NCBI RefSeq assembly: GCF_009769385.1
Contig: NZ_VKAB01000024.1
Location: forward strand, 140,083 to 204,082
DNA length: 64,000 nucleotides
Reading direction: 5' to 3'
Source of the DNA: Saccharothrix deserti
GTDB lineage: Bacteria > Actinomycetota > Actinomycetes > Mycobacteriales > Pseudonocardiaceae
The notes beneath the pieces are model-generated. The model was not told the DNA's origin and searched no databases. It saw only the letters and a program-made list of their open reading frames with translations. The position numbers were made by a program, and so were the translations under genes. Shown piece by piece: positions 25,040 to 33,988 of this stretch; within the stretch, counting starts at the first letter, position 1, and the number at the start of each line of letters is the position of its first letter.

Positions 25040-27177
25040 CGTCTGTTGACGGTGTGGAGCACTGGCAGTGGGGCAGCGACGAGGTCCGGTTGCACTTCGC
25101 GCACGGCCCGGAGACGCCACCGCGGCTGCTCGCGGTCACGCCGGCCGACCGGGAACCTGACGACCGGGCACCCGACGACCCGGCCGCGTTGTGGCGGTCG
25201 GCGTTGCCGGTGGTCGAGTTGGCGTTGGCGGGCGACGGGCGGCACGGCACGGCGGGGAAGCGGCACGTCGACGGTGCCGCCGCACAGCGGTTGCGCCTGG
25301 TGTCCAAGGACTCCGAGGTCGTTGACGGTGTGCACCGGCTGGTGCTGGAGCTGGCGGAACCGGACGACGGCGTGCGGGTGCGGGCGCACTACGAGATCGC
25401 CTCCGGCATCCCGGTCGTGCGCACGTGGGCCGAGGTCGTGGCGGGCGGACGGCCGGTCGTGGTCGAGTACGTGTCCAGCTTCGTGCTCGCCGGGCTCGGG
25501 CACGGCAGGCGCTGGGAATCGGAACTGGTGCTGTGGCGGGCGGCCAACCCGTGGAGCGGCGAGTTCCGGTGGAGCGCCCGCACCCTGGCAGCCGAGGGGC
25601 TCTACGACGTCGGGATGGTCGCCTACGACCAGCTCGGGTCGAAGAACCGGATCACCGCGACCAGCACCGGCGCGTGGTCGACGTCGGAGATGCTGCCGAT
25701 GGGCATCCTCTCCGACGAGCGGTCCGGTGCGATGCTCGCCTGGCAGGTCGAGCACTGCGGCGCGTGGCACTGGGAACTCGGTGACCGGCTCGGCGCGGTG
25801 TACCTCGTCGTGTCCGGCCCGACCGCCGCCGAGCACCAGTGCTCGGTGCCGTTGGGCGCGGGGGAGTCGTTCCGCACGGTGCCCGCGTCGGTCGCCGTGG
25901 TGCCCGGGGGAGGGCTGGACGCCGTTGGCGCCGTCCTGACCGCGCACCGCAGGCGGATCCGCCGTCCGCACCCGGACAACGTCGAGCTGCCGGTGGTGTA
26001 CAACGACTTCCTCAACGCGTTGATGTCGAACCCGACCACCGACCGGGTGTTGCCGCTGGTCGAGGCCGCCGCCGCGCTGGGCGTCGACGGGTACTGCATC
26101 GACGCCGGCTGGTACGACGACGAGGACGGCGGCTGGTGGGACGCCGTCGGCGAGTGGCTGCCCTCGGCGCGGCGCTTCCCCGGCGGCGGGCTGAAGGCCG
26201 TGATCGACCGGATCCGCTCCGCGGGGCTGCGGCCGGGCCTGTGGCTGGAGCCGGAGGTGGTCGGGCTGCGCAGTCCGCTGGCGGAGTCGCTGCCCGAGGC
26301 CGCTTTCTTCCGGCGGTCCGGCGAACGGGTGCTCGAATGGGGCCGGTACCAGCTCGACCTGCGTCACCCGGCGGCTCTGAAGCACCTCGACGGGGTGGTG
26401 GACCGGCTGATGGCCGACTTCGACCTCGGCTACCTGAAGCTGGACTACAACATCGACATCGGCGCGGGGACGGAACTCGCCGGCAGCGTCGGGCTGGGCC
26501 TGCTCGAACACAACCGCGCGCACCTGGACTGGGTCCGCGACGTGCTCGACCGGTATCCCGGCCTGACGATCGAGGGCTGTGCCGCCGGGGGCAGCCGCAC
26601 GGACGCGGCGACCGGGGCGTTGTTCCCGATCCAGTCGCTGACCGACCAGCAGGACTTCCGCAACATGCCGCCGATCGCGGCCGCCGCGCCGTTGGCCATC
26701 ACCCCCGAACAGGCCGGTGTGTGGGCGTCGGTTGACGGCACGATGAGCCACGAGGAGCTGGCGTTCTCGCTGATCTCGGGCATGTCGGCGCGCATCCACC
26801 TGGCCGGCCGGATCGACACGCTCGACGAGGGCGGGCGCGAGGTGGTCCGCGCGGCGCTCGACGTCTACCGCGAGCTGCGGCCGTCGATCGCCGCCGGTGA
26901 GCCGGTGTGGCCGCTCGGCCTGCCGGGGTGGCGTGACGACTGGATCGCTCTGGGCACGCGAACCCCCTCCGACGAACTGCTTCTCGCCGTATGGCGGCGC
27001 GGCGGCGGTGCCGCGACCAGGATCCCGCTGCCCCAGTGGCTGGGCCCGGATCCGCAGGTCGAAGTGCTGTACCCGACGTGGGCCGGCGAGGCGGTGGCGG
27101 TCGGCGACGGCGTGCTGGAGCTGACGTTGCCCGAGGAAACCAGCGCCCGCCTGTTGCGCCTACGCCCCAAGCGCTGA
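25036..27177 (+). CDS. GH36 alpha-galactosidase family enzyme
   Basis: The product has 713 residues, the usual GH36 length, starting in a GTGA overlap. An N-terminal beta-supersandwich (to about residue 310) precedes the TIM barrel with DAGWYDDEDGGWWDAVGEW, GLRPGLWLEPEVV, nucleophile Asp470 in LKLDYN and acid/base Asp537 in TDQQD. A C-terminal beta domain follows. No signal peptide is present, so it should act on imported substrate. GH36 members remove alpha-galactose, but other alpha-sugars are possible. A paralogue at 36222 serves the second locus. Confidence 0.87.
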   Translation: MTSVDGVEHWQWGSDEVRLHFAHGPETPPRLLAVTPADREPDDRAPDDPAALWRSALPVVELALAGDGRHGTAGKRHVDGAAAQRLRLVSKDSEVVDGVHRLVLELAEPDDGVRVRAHYEIASGIPVVRTWAEVVAGGRPVVVEYVSSFVLAGLGHGRRWESELVLWRAANPWSGEFRWSARTLAAEGLYDVGMVAYDQLGSKNRITATSTGAWSTSEMLPMGILSDERSGAMLAWQVEHCGAWHWELGDRLGAVYLVVSGPTAAEHQCSVPLGAGESFRTVPASVAVVPGGGLDAVGAVLTAHRRRIRRPHPDNVELPVVYNDFLNALMSNPTTDRVLPLVEAAAALGVDGYCIDAGWYDDEDGGWWDAVGEWLPSARRFPGGGLKAVIDRIRSAGLRPGLWLEPEVVGLRSPLAESLPEAAFFRRSGERVLEWGRYQLDLRHPAALKHLDGVVDRLMADFDLGYLKLDYNIDIGAGTELAGSVGLGLLEHNRAHLDWVRDVLDRYPGLTIEGCAAGGSRTDAATGALFPIQSLTDQQDFRNMPPIAAAAPLAITPEQAGVWASVDGTMSHEELAFSLISGMSARIHLAGRIDTLDEGGREVVRAALDVYRELRPSIAAGEPVWPLGLPGWRDDWIALGTRTPSDELLLAVWRRGGGAATRIPLPQWLGPDPQVEVLYPTWAGEAVAVGDGVLELTLPEETSARLLRLRPKR

Positions 27178-27188
27178 ACCAACCCGTC

Positions 27189-27358
27189 CGAACGTAGGAC
27201 TCTCGCGAGAGTCCTACGTTCGCGTGCCGAGAGTCGAACACTCAGGTAGGCCGAGTTCAACACTCAGGTTCCGGTCACGCGCCCCTGAACGTTGAACTCA
27301 CGGCACCTGAGCGTTCGACTCTCGGCACCTGGGGGTTCGACTCTCGCGAGAGTTGAAC
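27189..27358. repeat. Compound palindromic repeat element between convergent genes
   Basis: The 183 bases between the GH36 and LacI genes are almost entirely inverted repeats. A perfect 34-bp palindrome spans 27189-27222 with core GACTCTCGCGAGAGTC. Arms 27225-27247 and 27305-27327 are 23-bp complements with one mismatch. Inner arms hold two copies of an AACACTCAGG motif. A second 24-bp palindrome with one mismatch spans 27335-27358, again with core CTCTCGCGAGAG. The folded RNA would be a strong bidirectional terminator. The modular design suggests a dispersed intergenic element. Confidence 0.85.
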
Positions 27359-27360
27359 GT

Positions 27361-28422
27361 CTAGGGGGTTGGGGGTGGGCCTACGGAGTGGCGGACGGCG
27401 ATGTGGGTGCCGAGCATGACGTGCTGGACCGGTTCGGTGGCGCGGTTGATCGCCAGCCGGACGGCGGTGCGGCCCAGTTCGTCGTGCGGGACGTGCACCG
27501 TGGTCAGGGTGGGCACCAGGTCGAGCGCGAGCGGGATGTCGTCGTAGCCGACCACCGACACGTCCTCCGGCACCCGGAGGTTCGCCTCGCGCAGTGCCTG
27601 GTACACGCCGGCCGCCACGATGTCGGTCGCCGCGAAGATCGCGGTGAACCGCTTGCCGTCGGCCAGCAGCTGCCTGGTCATCTGGTGGCCCGAAGCGCGG
27701 GTGAAGTCGCCGTTGAGGATGAGACCCGGATCCGGCTCCAGCCCGTAGGCGCGGTGGGCCTCGGTGAACCCGCGCACCCGCTGGGTGGTCGTGGTCAGCT
27801 TGTCGATCACGCCGAGGAACGCGATCCGCCGGTGACCCGCCGACAGCAGGTGGCTGGTGATCGCGTACGCGCCGTTCTCGTTGTCGTACTCCACGACAGT
27901 GGCGGGCACGTCCGGTCCGAGCGTGGGACGCCCGCACAGCACCATCCGCGAACCGGACCGGTCTAGCGCCCGCGCGAAGTGCGTCATCCGCTCCTGGTGC
28001 TCGGAGTCCTCCCACGCGCCGCCGACCAGGATGACCGCGTCGGCCTGCTGCTCACGCATCAGCTCGATCACGGCCAGCTCGCGCTGCGGGTCACCGTGCG
28101 TGGTGCACAGCAGGCACAGCCTGCCCTCGGTGGTGGCCTGGTGCTCCACACCCCTGGCGACGGCCGCGTGGAACGGCCCGGTGACGTCGTCCAGCACGAA
28201 CGCCACGACCTTGGTGTGCGCTCCGGCCAGTGCCCGCGCGTGCGCGTTCACCACGAAGTCCAGCTCGCGCATCGCCCGGACCACCTTGGCGCGGGTCGCG
28301 GTGGCCACCGGGTACGTTCCGCCGAGCACCCTCGACACGGTCGAGATCGATACGCCGGCCAGCGCGGCGACGTCCTTCACCGTGGCTTGCCCCACCTGCT
28401 CGGGGCTGGCTCGTCTGGCCAA
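27361..28422 (-). CDS. LacI-family transcriptional regulator of the first polysaccharide locus
   Basis: The product has 353 residues. The TTG at 28422 is chosen because GAGAAGG precedes it and because the GTG at 28461 would put a candidate operator inside the gene. The N-terminal HTH reads TVKDVAALAGVSISTVSRVL with the hinge helix ARALAG. The effector domain is of the periplasmic-binding type, with GYDDIPLALDLVPTLTTV near the end. It is the only regulator between 14409 and 30965, so it is the best candidate to bind the TAGAAAGCGNTTTCTA sites. The ligand is probably a product of the locus enzymes. Confidence 0.87.
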   Translation of the reverse strand: MARRASPEQVGQATVKDVAALAGVSISTVSRVLGGTYPVATATRAKVVRAMRELDFVVNAHARALAGAHTKVVAFVLDDVTGPFHAAVARGVEHQATTEGRLCLLCTTHGDPQRELAVIELMREQQADAVILVGGAWEDSEHQERMTHFARALDRSGSRMVLCGRPTLGPDVPATVVEYDNENGAYAITSHLLSAGHRRIAFLGVIDKLTTTTQRVRGFTEAHRAYGLEPDPGLILNGDFTRASGHQMTRQLLADGKRFTAIFAATDIVAAGVYQALREANLRVPEDVSVVGYDDIPLALDLVPTLTTVHVPHDELGRTAVRLAINRATEPVQHVMLGTHIAVRHSVGPPPTP

Positions 28423-28442
28423 TGTGGTCCTTCTCGTCGTGG

Positions 28443-28456
28443 CGGAACCGGTTACG
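28443..28456. promoter_or_regulatory. Possible autoregulatory operator
   Basis: CGGAACCGGTTACG, a near-perfect inverted repeat centred on CCGG, lies 20 bases upstream of the regulator's TTG. It differs from the other sites of the locus. Confidence 0.4.
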
Positions 28457-28564
28457 ACCACGATAGTGCACCCCCTCGCACGACAGCCGAGGCGCGCCGG
28501 CGGCGCCCCGGATCTCCTTGGCGGCCAGGGGCGAACGGTGGCCCGGAGGGGTGTCGGCGGGTGC

Positions 28565-29563
28565 TCAGGCCACCCGGTCCAGGTCGGTCGGGAGCACCTG
28601 GCCGTGCAGCGGGACGCCCGCGATCAGGCGTTCCAGGTCGTCGACCGCGGACTGGCCGAGCCGGCCGAGCTCGTTGCCGTGCGAACCCGCGATGTGCGGG
28701 GTCGCGAACACGTTCGGCAGGTCGAACAGCGGCGAGTCGGACGGCAGCGGCTCGGGTTCGGTGACGTCGAGGACGGCGCTGATCCGGCCGGTGGAGAGTT
28801 CGTCGATCAACGCGTCGGTGTCGACCAGGCTGCCCCGCGCGGTGTTGATGAGCACGCCGCCGTCGGGGATCAGCGCCAGCCGCCTCTTGTCGAGCATGTG
28901 GTGCGTCTCGGGGGTGGCCGGGGCGTGCAGGCTCACCACGTCGCTGTCGCGCAACAGCTCGTCCAGCTCCACCAGTCGCACGCCGGGCAGGGGAGCGGTC
29001 AGGTACGGATCGGTCAGCGACACGATCAGGTCGAACGGCTCCAGCAGCCCCACCACCCGCCGGCCGATCCTGGACGCGCCCACGATCCCCACCCGGCGGC
29101 GGAAGTTCCCGATGTCGGGCACGACCTCGCCGAGGGTGAAGTGGCGTTCGGTCCGGTAGCGCTCGCGCAGTCCGAGCACGTCCTTGCCCGCCAACAGGAT
29201 CATGGCGAGGGTCAGTTCGGCCACCGGCAACGCGTTCGCGTCCGCGGCCGAGGACACCACCACGCCGCGTTCCCAGCACTCGGGCGTGATGAGGGTCTTG
29301 ACCGAGCCGGCCGTGTGCAGGACGGCGCGCAGGCGTGGCGCCGCCCGCAGGACCGCGGCGTCGATGGGCGGGCAGCCCCAGCCGGTCACCAGGACCTCGA
29401 CGTCGGCCAGCGCCGCGACCGCCTCGGGGGTGTCGAACCGCTCCGCCACCAGGGTCTCGTCGACCTCGACGAGCCGGCGCAGCTGGCTCATGACGTGCTC
29501 CGGGAAGATCATCGGCAGGTGCTCGCGGCTCATCGCGAAGAGTGCGGTCGGGCGATTCGCCAC
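28565..29563 (-). CDS. D-isomer-specific 2-hydroxyacid dehydrogenase
   Basis: The product has 332 residues from GTG 29563 after GGAG. The NAD-binding loop is VGIVGASRIGRR. The catalytic set is Arg in NTARGSLVD, Glu in TEPEPLP and His in TPHIAGS, all present. It reduces a 2-keto acid or oxidises a D-2-hydroxyacid, and may also act on a sugar acid. An operator-like site 27 bases upstream ties it to the polysaccharide regulon, so a uronate-derived or sugar-acid substrate is plausible but not shown. Confidence 0.83.
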   Translation of the reverse strand: MANRPTALFAMSREHLPMIFPEHVMSQLRRLVEVDETLVAERFDTPEAVAALADVEVLVTGWGCPPIDAAVLRAAPRLRAVLHTAGSVKTLITPECWERGVVVSSAADANALPVAELTLAMILLAGKDVLGLRERYRTERHFTLGEVVPDIGNFRRRVGIVGASRIGRRVVGLLEPFDLIVSLTDPYLTAPLPGVRLVELDELLRDSDVVSLHAPATPETHHMLDKRRLALIPDGGVLINTARGSLVDTDALIDELSTGRISAVLDVTEPEPLPSDSPLFDLPNVFATPHIAGSHGNELGRLGQSAVDDLERLIAGVPLHGQVLPTDLDRVA

Positions 29564-29589
29564 CGAGTCAGCTCCATTCCAGGCCGGTC

Positions 29590-29605
29590 TAGAAAGCGTT
29601 GTCTA
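29590..29605. promoter_or_regulatory. LacI-type operator in the dehydrogenase/lyase intergenic region
   Basis: TAGAAAGCGTTGTCTA matches the site at 20703 at 14 of 16 positions and lies 27 bases before the dehydrogenase start. A half-site TAGAAAACG (minus strand) lies at 29676-29684, 63 bases before the lyase start. Confidence 0.65.
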
Positions 29606-29747
29606 CGGTAGAAGCCCAGCGTCATGCACGTCAACCGGCGTCTCAACGCTGTCTCGGCAGCACGGATTCCGGTATCGTTTTCTATCTATGCAACGGTGGG
29701 CTCCGCCGCCCCTGCCGGCCGTCGTGACCAGTGCACAAAGGAGTGCC

Positions 29748-30965
29748 ATGACCGACGACTCGTCCACGAACACGCCCTCGAACGCCCCCAGCCGCCGCAA
29801 CGTCCTCAAGGCGGCGCTCGCCGTCGGGGTCGGGGCCGCGGTCCTGCCCCACACCGGTGGCACCGCGTACGCCGCCACCCATCCCGGCCTGCTGCACACG
29901 CAGGCCGATTTCGACCGGATGAAGGCGCGGGTCAGCGCCGGTACCAACCCGTGGAAGGCGGGCTGGGACAAGCTCGTCGCGAACCGCCACTCGGCCAGTT
30001 CCTGGGTCGCGAACCCGCAGGAGACGATCATCCGGGGCGGTGACGGCCAGAACTACGGCATCCTCTACAACGACATCCACGCCGCCTACCAGAACGCCCT
30101 GCGCTGGAAGATCAGCGGCGACGCGGCGCACGGCGACGCGGCGCGCAACATCCTCAACGCCTGGTCGGGCAGGTTGAAGACGGTCACCGGCAACGCCGAC
30201 CGGTTCCTGGCCGCAGGCATCTACGGCTACCAGTTCGCCAACGCGGCCGAGATCATGCGCGGCTACAGCGGGTTCGACCTCAACCGGTTCAAGACCATGA
30301 TGCTGAACGTCTTCTACCCGCTGAACAACGACTTCCTGCGCAACCACAACGGGGCCTGCATCACCAACTACTGGGCGAACTGGGACCTGTGCACGATCAA
30401 CTCGGTGCTGGCCATCGGCGTGCTCTGCGACGACCAGGCCAAGATCGACCAGGCCGTCAACTACTTCAAGACCGGCGCCGGCAACGGTTCGATCATGAAG
30501 GCGATCCCGTTCCTGCACTCCGGCGGCCTGGCCCAGTTCCAGGAGAGCGGCCGGGACCAGGGGCACACCATGATGGGCATCGGCCTGCTCGGCAGCTTCT
30601 GCGAGATGGCCTGGAACCAGGGCATCGACCTGTACGGCTACAGCAACAACCGGGTCCTCCAGGCGGCCGAGTACGTGGCCCGGTACAACCTGGGCAACAC
30701 CGTGCCGTTCACCACCTACCGGTGGGGCACCGGCACCAACTGCGCCCAGCGGGAGCACACCGTGATCTCGGAGGCGGGCCGGGGCGACAACCGGCCGATC
30801 TGGGCGCTGATCCGCAACCACTACGTCAAGCGCCGGGGCTTGGCCGCGCCCAACACCACCGCGTACATGGACCGGGTCTACCCGGAGGGCGGCGGCGGCG
30901 ACTACGGCCCGAACAGCGGCGGCTTCGACCACCTCGGCTTCGGCACGTTGACCCACGTCCGCTGA
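29748..30965 (+). CDS. Tat-exported alginate-lyase-family enzyme
   Basis: The product has 405 residues from ATG 29748 behind AAAGGAG. SRRNVLKAAL is a twin-arginine signal and cleavage is likely after AYA. The mature part is an alpha-toroid with the family pattern LLHTQADFDRMK, NDIHAAYQNALRWKISGD, GACITNYWANWDLC and ESGRDQGHT. The Asn, His, Tyr and Arg of the last two motifs are typical catalytic residues of this lyase fold. The family acts by beta-elimination on uronate polymers. The exact polymer cannot be read. It closely resembles the protein at 62142. Confidence 0.8.
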   Translation: MTDDSSTNTPSNAPSRRNVLKAALAVGVGAAVLPHTGGTAYAATHPGLLHTQADFDRMKARVSAGTNPWKAGWDKLVANRHSASSWVANPQETIIRGGDGQNYGILYNDIHAAYQNALRWKISGDAAHGDAARNILNAWSGRLKTVTGNADRFLAAGIYGYQFANAAEIMRGYSGFDLNRFKTMMLNVFYPLNNDFLRNHNGACITNYWANWDLCTINSVLAIGVLCDDQAKIDQAVNYFKTGAGNGSIMKAIPFLHSGGLAQFQESGRDQGHTMMGIGLLGSFCEMAWNQGIDLYGYSNNRVLQAAEYVARYNLGNTVPFTTYRWGTGTNCAQREHTVISEAGRGDNRPIWALIRNHYVKRRGLAAPNTTAYMDRVYPEGGGGDYGPNSGGFDHLGFGTLTHVR

Positions 30966-30990
30966 CCGTGATCCTCCGAGGGTGAACCAG

Positions 30991-31025
30991 ACCGGTCCGG
31001 TCGCCGATCCGGCGATCGGACCGGT
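30991..31025 (+). terminator. Terminator after the alginate-lyase-like gene
   Basis: A 15-bp stem with one G-U pair (ACCGGTCCGGTCGCC / GGCGATCGGACCGGT) and a 5-base loop is followed by a pyrimidine-rich tail (TCTTCTTCCTTTTCC). Confidence 0.87.
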
Positions 31026-31141
31026 TCTTCTTCCTTTTCCCTGGTGCGCAGGCGATTTCGGAGGATGATTGGAGTCGCGGATCGCCATCCGCTTCGGGCG
31101 GGCGGTCCGCGGTGGGGCTGGGTCCGTGCGAGGTGAGTCCG

Positions 31142-32053
31142 GTGGGTGCTCGGTGGTTCTCCGCGGTGTGTGCGGTCTTGCTGGTCGTGGCGGTGTCCGC
31201 GTGCGGCGCCGAACCGGTCGCGGAAACGGCCCCCGGCGCGTCGGGGGCGGCTCAGCCGGCGGCGCTCGTCGTCAAGGTCGACAACGCGGCGGCGGCCCGT
31301 CCGCACACCGGGATCGGGTCCGCCGACGTGGTGTACGTCGAGCCCGTCGAGGGAGGCCTCACCAGGCTGGCGGCCGTGTACTGGAACGCGTTGCCCGAGG
31401 TGGTGGGTCCCGTGCGCAGCGCGCGGGAGACCGACGTGGAACTGCTGGCCCAGTACGGCACGCCCGTGCTCGCCTTCTCCGGCTCCGCGCCGGAGCTGGT
31501 CCCGCTGCTCGACGAGGCCCGGCTGACGAAGGCGTCACCGCAGGACGTGGGCGACGCCTACGTGCGCGACGAGAGCAAGCGCGCGCCGCACAACCTCTAC
31601 GTCCACCCGCCGCGGCTGCCGAAGCCCGAGACCGGTGCGGGCGCGACCGTGTTGCAGTACGGGCCCGCGCCGCCCGGTGGCCGCCCTGCCACCAACTGGT
31701 CCGTGACCTTCCAAAGGGCGGCGTTCGACCTCTCGTGGTCGGCGGGCTGGGCGATCTCGCTCGACGGCACTCCGCTGGTGTCGACGGATTCCGGACCCGT
31801 GCAGGCGGCGAGCGTGGTCGTGCAGCGGGTGCCCACGCGGACCGGTCGGTTCGTGGAGGACGCCTCGGGCACCGTGTCGCCGGTGGTCGTCACGATCGGG
31901 TCGGGCGCGGCCGTGGTCCTGCGGGACGGTGTCGCGTTCGACGCGACCTGGTCACGCCCCACCGCCGCCGACCCGACCCGGTTCACCACGGCGGACGGCA
32001 CGGAGCTGCCACTGGCGCCCGGTCGGGCGTGGGTCTTCCTGGTCCCGGCCTGA
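31142..32053 (+). CDS. DUF3048 (YerB-like) lipoprotein
   Basis: The product has 303 residues. GTG at 31142 fits GAGGTGAG upstream. The signal ends in lipobox VVAVSAC. The mature region has the DUF3048 pattern: LVVKVDNAAAARPHTGIGSADVVY, EGGLTRLAAVYWN, VGPVRSARETDVELLAQY, and a C-terminal VTIGSGAAVVLRDG half with RAWVFLVP. The family is envelope-associated with no settled biochemical role. It stands alone between two locus-scale gene groups. Confidence 0.85.
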   Translation: MGARWFSAVCAVLLVVAVSACGAEPVAETAPGASGAAQPAALVVKVDNAAAARPHTGIGSADVVYVEPVEGGLTRLAAVYWNALPEVVGPVRSARETDVELLAQYGTPVLAFSGSAPELVPLLDEARLTKASPQDVGDAYVRDESKRAPHNLYVHPPRLPKPETGAGATVLQYGPAPPGGRPATNWSVTFQRAAFDLSWSAGWAISLDGTPLVSTDSGPVQAASVVVQRVPTRTGRFVEDASGTVSPVVVTIGSGAAVVLRDGVAFDATWSRPTAADPTRFTTADGTELPLAPGRAWVFLVPA

Positions 32054-32117
32054 CGCCCGCGCGGGTGCGGGCCGCCGTCGATCCACAACGGACACGGGCG
32101 AATGGGACACTGACCCG

Positions 32118-32678
32118 GTGACGGGCATCCAGTGGGACGGCGACGGGTACCAGCGCCGGTTCGACGATCTCGCGGCAACGGGCGCCGACGTCCACGGCGA
32201 GGCGACGTTCGTCCGGGCCTACCGGCCGGCGAGCGTGCTGGACGCGGGCTGCGGGACCGGGCGGGTCGGGATCGAGCTGGCCAGGCACGGGATCGAAGTG
32301 GTCGGCGCCGACGTCGACCCGTCCATGTTGGCGACCGCGCGCAAACGGGCACCGCACATCACCTGGGTGGAGTCGGACCTCGCCGACCTCGACCTCGGCC
32401 GGGTGTTCGACGTCGTGGTGATGGCCGGCAACGTCCCGCTCTTCACCCCGCCCGGCACGCAGCGTGCCCTGGTCGCCGGCGTCGCCGGGCACGTCGGCCG
32501 GCTGCTGGTCGCGGGGTTCAGCCTCGACCGGGGGTACACCGTCGCCGACTACGACGCGCACGCCGCCGCGGCCGGGCTGACGTTGGTCGAGCGGTTCGCC
32601 ACCTGGGACCGCGAGCCGTTCGCCGGCGGCGACTACGCGGTCTCCGTCCACAGCGCCGGGACGCCCTCCGGTAGCTGA
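32118..32678 (+). CDS. Class I SAM-dependent methyltransferase
   Basis: The product has 186 residues from the GTG at 32118. Motif I VLDAGCGTGRVG, acidic loop VVGADVDPSM and post-motif VVVMAGNVPLF are clear. It resembles small stand-alone methyltransferases of actinomycetes. Substrate unknown. It lies 65 bases after the DUF3048 gene and is probably independent of the LacI gene that follows. Confidence 0.82.
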   Translation: MTGIQWDGDGYQRRFDDLAATGADVHGEATFVRAYRPASVLDAGCGTGRVGIELARHGIEVVGADVDPSMLATARKRAPHITWVESDLADLDLGRVFDVVVMAGNVPLFTPPGTQRALVAGVAGHVGRLLVAGFSLDRGYTVADYDAHAAAAGLTLVERFATWDREPFAGGDYAVSVHSAGTPSGS

Positions 32679-32720
32679 AGCGGTTTTGACGTCACCGTCG
32701 CCACCGATCACGATGACGGG

Positions 32721-33773
32721 GTGACAGGACGTTCATCCGGCATTCCCGCTCGGAGGCGTGGGCGCGAGGCCGCGCCCAGCATCCGCGATGTCGCGGCGGC
32801 CGCGGGCGTCTCGTACCAGACCGTGTCACGGGTGCTGAACGACTCGCCCAACGTCAACCCCGACACCCGCCGGCAGGTCCTCGACGTCATCGAGCGGTTG
32901 GGGTACCGGCCCAACCGGGCGGCTCGGGCGCTCGGCTCCGGGCGTTCGAGCGCGGTGACCGTGGTGATCGCGAACACCACGCTGTACGGCTACGCCTCGA
33001 CGCTCCAGGGCGTCGAGGAGGCCGCGCGCCTGAAGGGGCTCGCGGTCGGGGTCCGGGTGGTGGAATCGGACCGTCCCGTCGACGTCCGGCACGCGGTGGA
33101 GTACGTGAGCGATCCGAACGCCGGCGGGATCGTCGTGATCGCCTTCGACGCGGCCGGGGCCGGGGTCCTGCGGGCGCTCCCGGCGGACGTGCCCGCCGTG
33201 GCCGCTACCGAGGCGGGCGGACTGACCGGCACCCCGAGGTCCATGATCTACCTGGACGAACGGCAGGCCGCCGCCGACGCCACGAAATACCTGCTGTCCC
33301 TGGGGCACCGCACGGTGCACCACGTCGCCATACCGTCGGAGACCGGCACGAGTGCCCGTCAGGCGGGGTGGCGCGACACGCTCGAACGGGCGGGAGCACC
33401 GGTGCCGGCGGTCGTGCCGGCGGGGTGGGACGTGCGGTCGGCCTACCTGGCCGGACGGGGGCTCGCGGCCGACCCGGACGTGACGGCGATCCTGTGCGGC
33501 AACGACGACACCGCCATGGCGGTCCGCCGGGCCCTGCACGAGGCGGGCCGGGACGTCCCGGGCGACGTCAGCATCGTCGGGTTCGACGACGTCCCCGGCG
33601 CGGCCTACTGGACGCCCGCGCTCACGACCGTGCGGATGGACTTCGTGGCCCTCGGCCGCGCGTGCCTGGCGGCGATCGTGGCCGAGGTGACCGGTGTGCC
33701 CCAGCCCGCGGTGGAGCTCGCGCCGCCGTCCCTCGTGGTCAGGGAGTCGACCGCGCCTCCCCGGCAGGCCTGA
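32721..33773 (+). CDS. LacI-family transcriptional regulator of the second locus
   Basis: The product has 350 residues. The HTH is SIRDVAAAAGVSYQTVSRVL, the hinge RAARALGSGRS, and the effector domain ends GFDDVPGAAYWTPALTTVRM. It is separated from the glycosidase operon by 215 bases containing two perfect palindromes, its likely operators. The ligand is unknown. An alpha-galactoside or other oligosaccharide would fit the neighbouring genes. Confidence 0.88.
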   Translation: MTGRSSGIPARRRGREAAPSIRDVAAAAGVSYQTVSRVLNDSPNVNPDTRRQVLDVIERLGYRPNRAARALGSGRSSAVTVVIANTTLYGYASTLQGVEEAARLKGLAVGVRVVESDRPVDVRHAVEYVSDPNAGGIVVIAFDAAGAGVLRALPADVPAVAATEAGGLTGTPRSMIYLDERQAAADATKYLLSLGHRTVHHVAIPSETGTSARQAGWRDTLERAGAPVPAVVPAGWDVRSAYLAGRGLAADPDVTAILCGNDDTAMAVRRALHEAGRDVPGDVSIVGFDDVPGAAYWTPALTTVRMDFVALGRACLAAIVAEVTGVPQPAVELAPPSLVVRESTAPPRQA

Positions 33774-33844
33774 ACAGCGGCCCGTGATCGGGTTCCCGCC
33801 GAATTCTTCGTAACAACACGGTAACGCGGTCTTCTCATCAGGTC

Positions 33845-33890
33845 GTGTGACCGGTCACACTCTCGCGTGTCCATGTGACCGGTCACATGG
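33845..33890. promoter_or_regulatory. Two perfect palindromic operators sharing TGTGACCGGTCACA
   Basis: GTGTGACCGGTCACAC (33845-33860) and CCATGTGACCGGTCACATGG (33871-33890) share a 14-bp core and have centres 28 bases apart. They lie 99-144 bases before the first gene of the second locus. The CCGG centre and symmetry fit a LacI-family dimer at each site. Spacing near 2.7 turns of DNA would put the two dimers on different faces. Confidence 0.85.
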
Positions 33891-33988
33891 CTTTGATCAG
33901 CACGAACGTGCTCGCCGCAGATGCCTTACGGATCCGCCGCCGCAGCTCCTGTGCCAGTAGCCCGACCCTCGACGAGGAGGTAACGACG

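Noticed and set aside
27178..27360. CRISPR array or tRNA-like structure
   Set aside because: The repeats are inverted and irregular with no spacers, and no cloverleaf or anticodon loop can be drawn.
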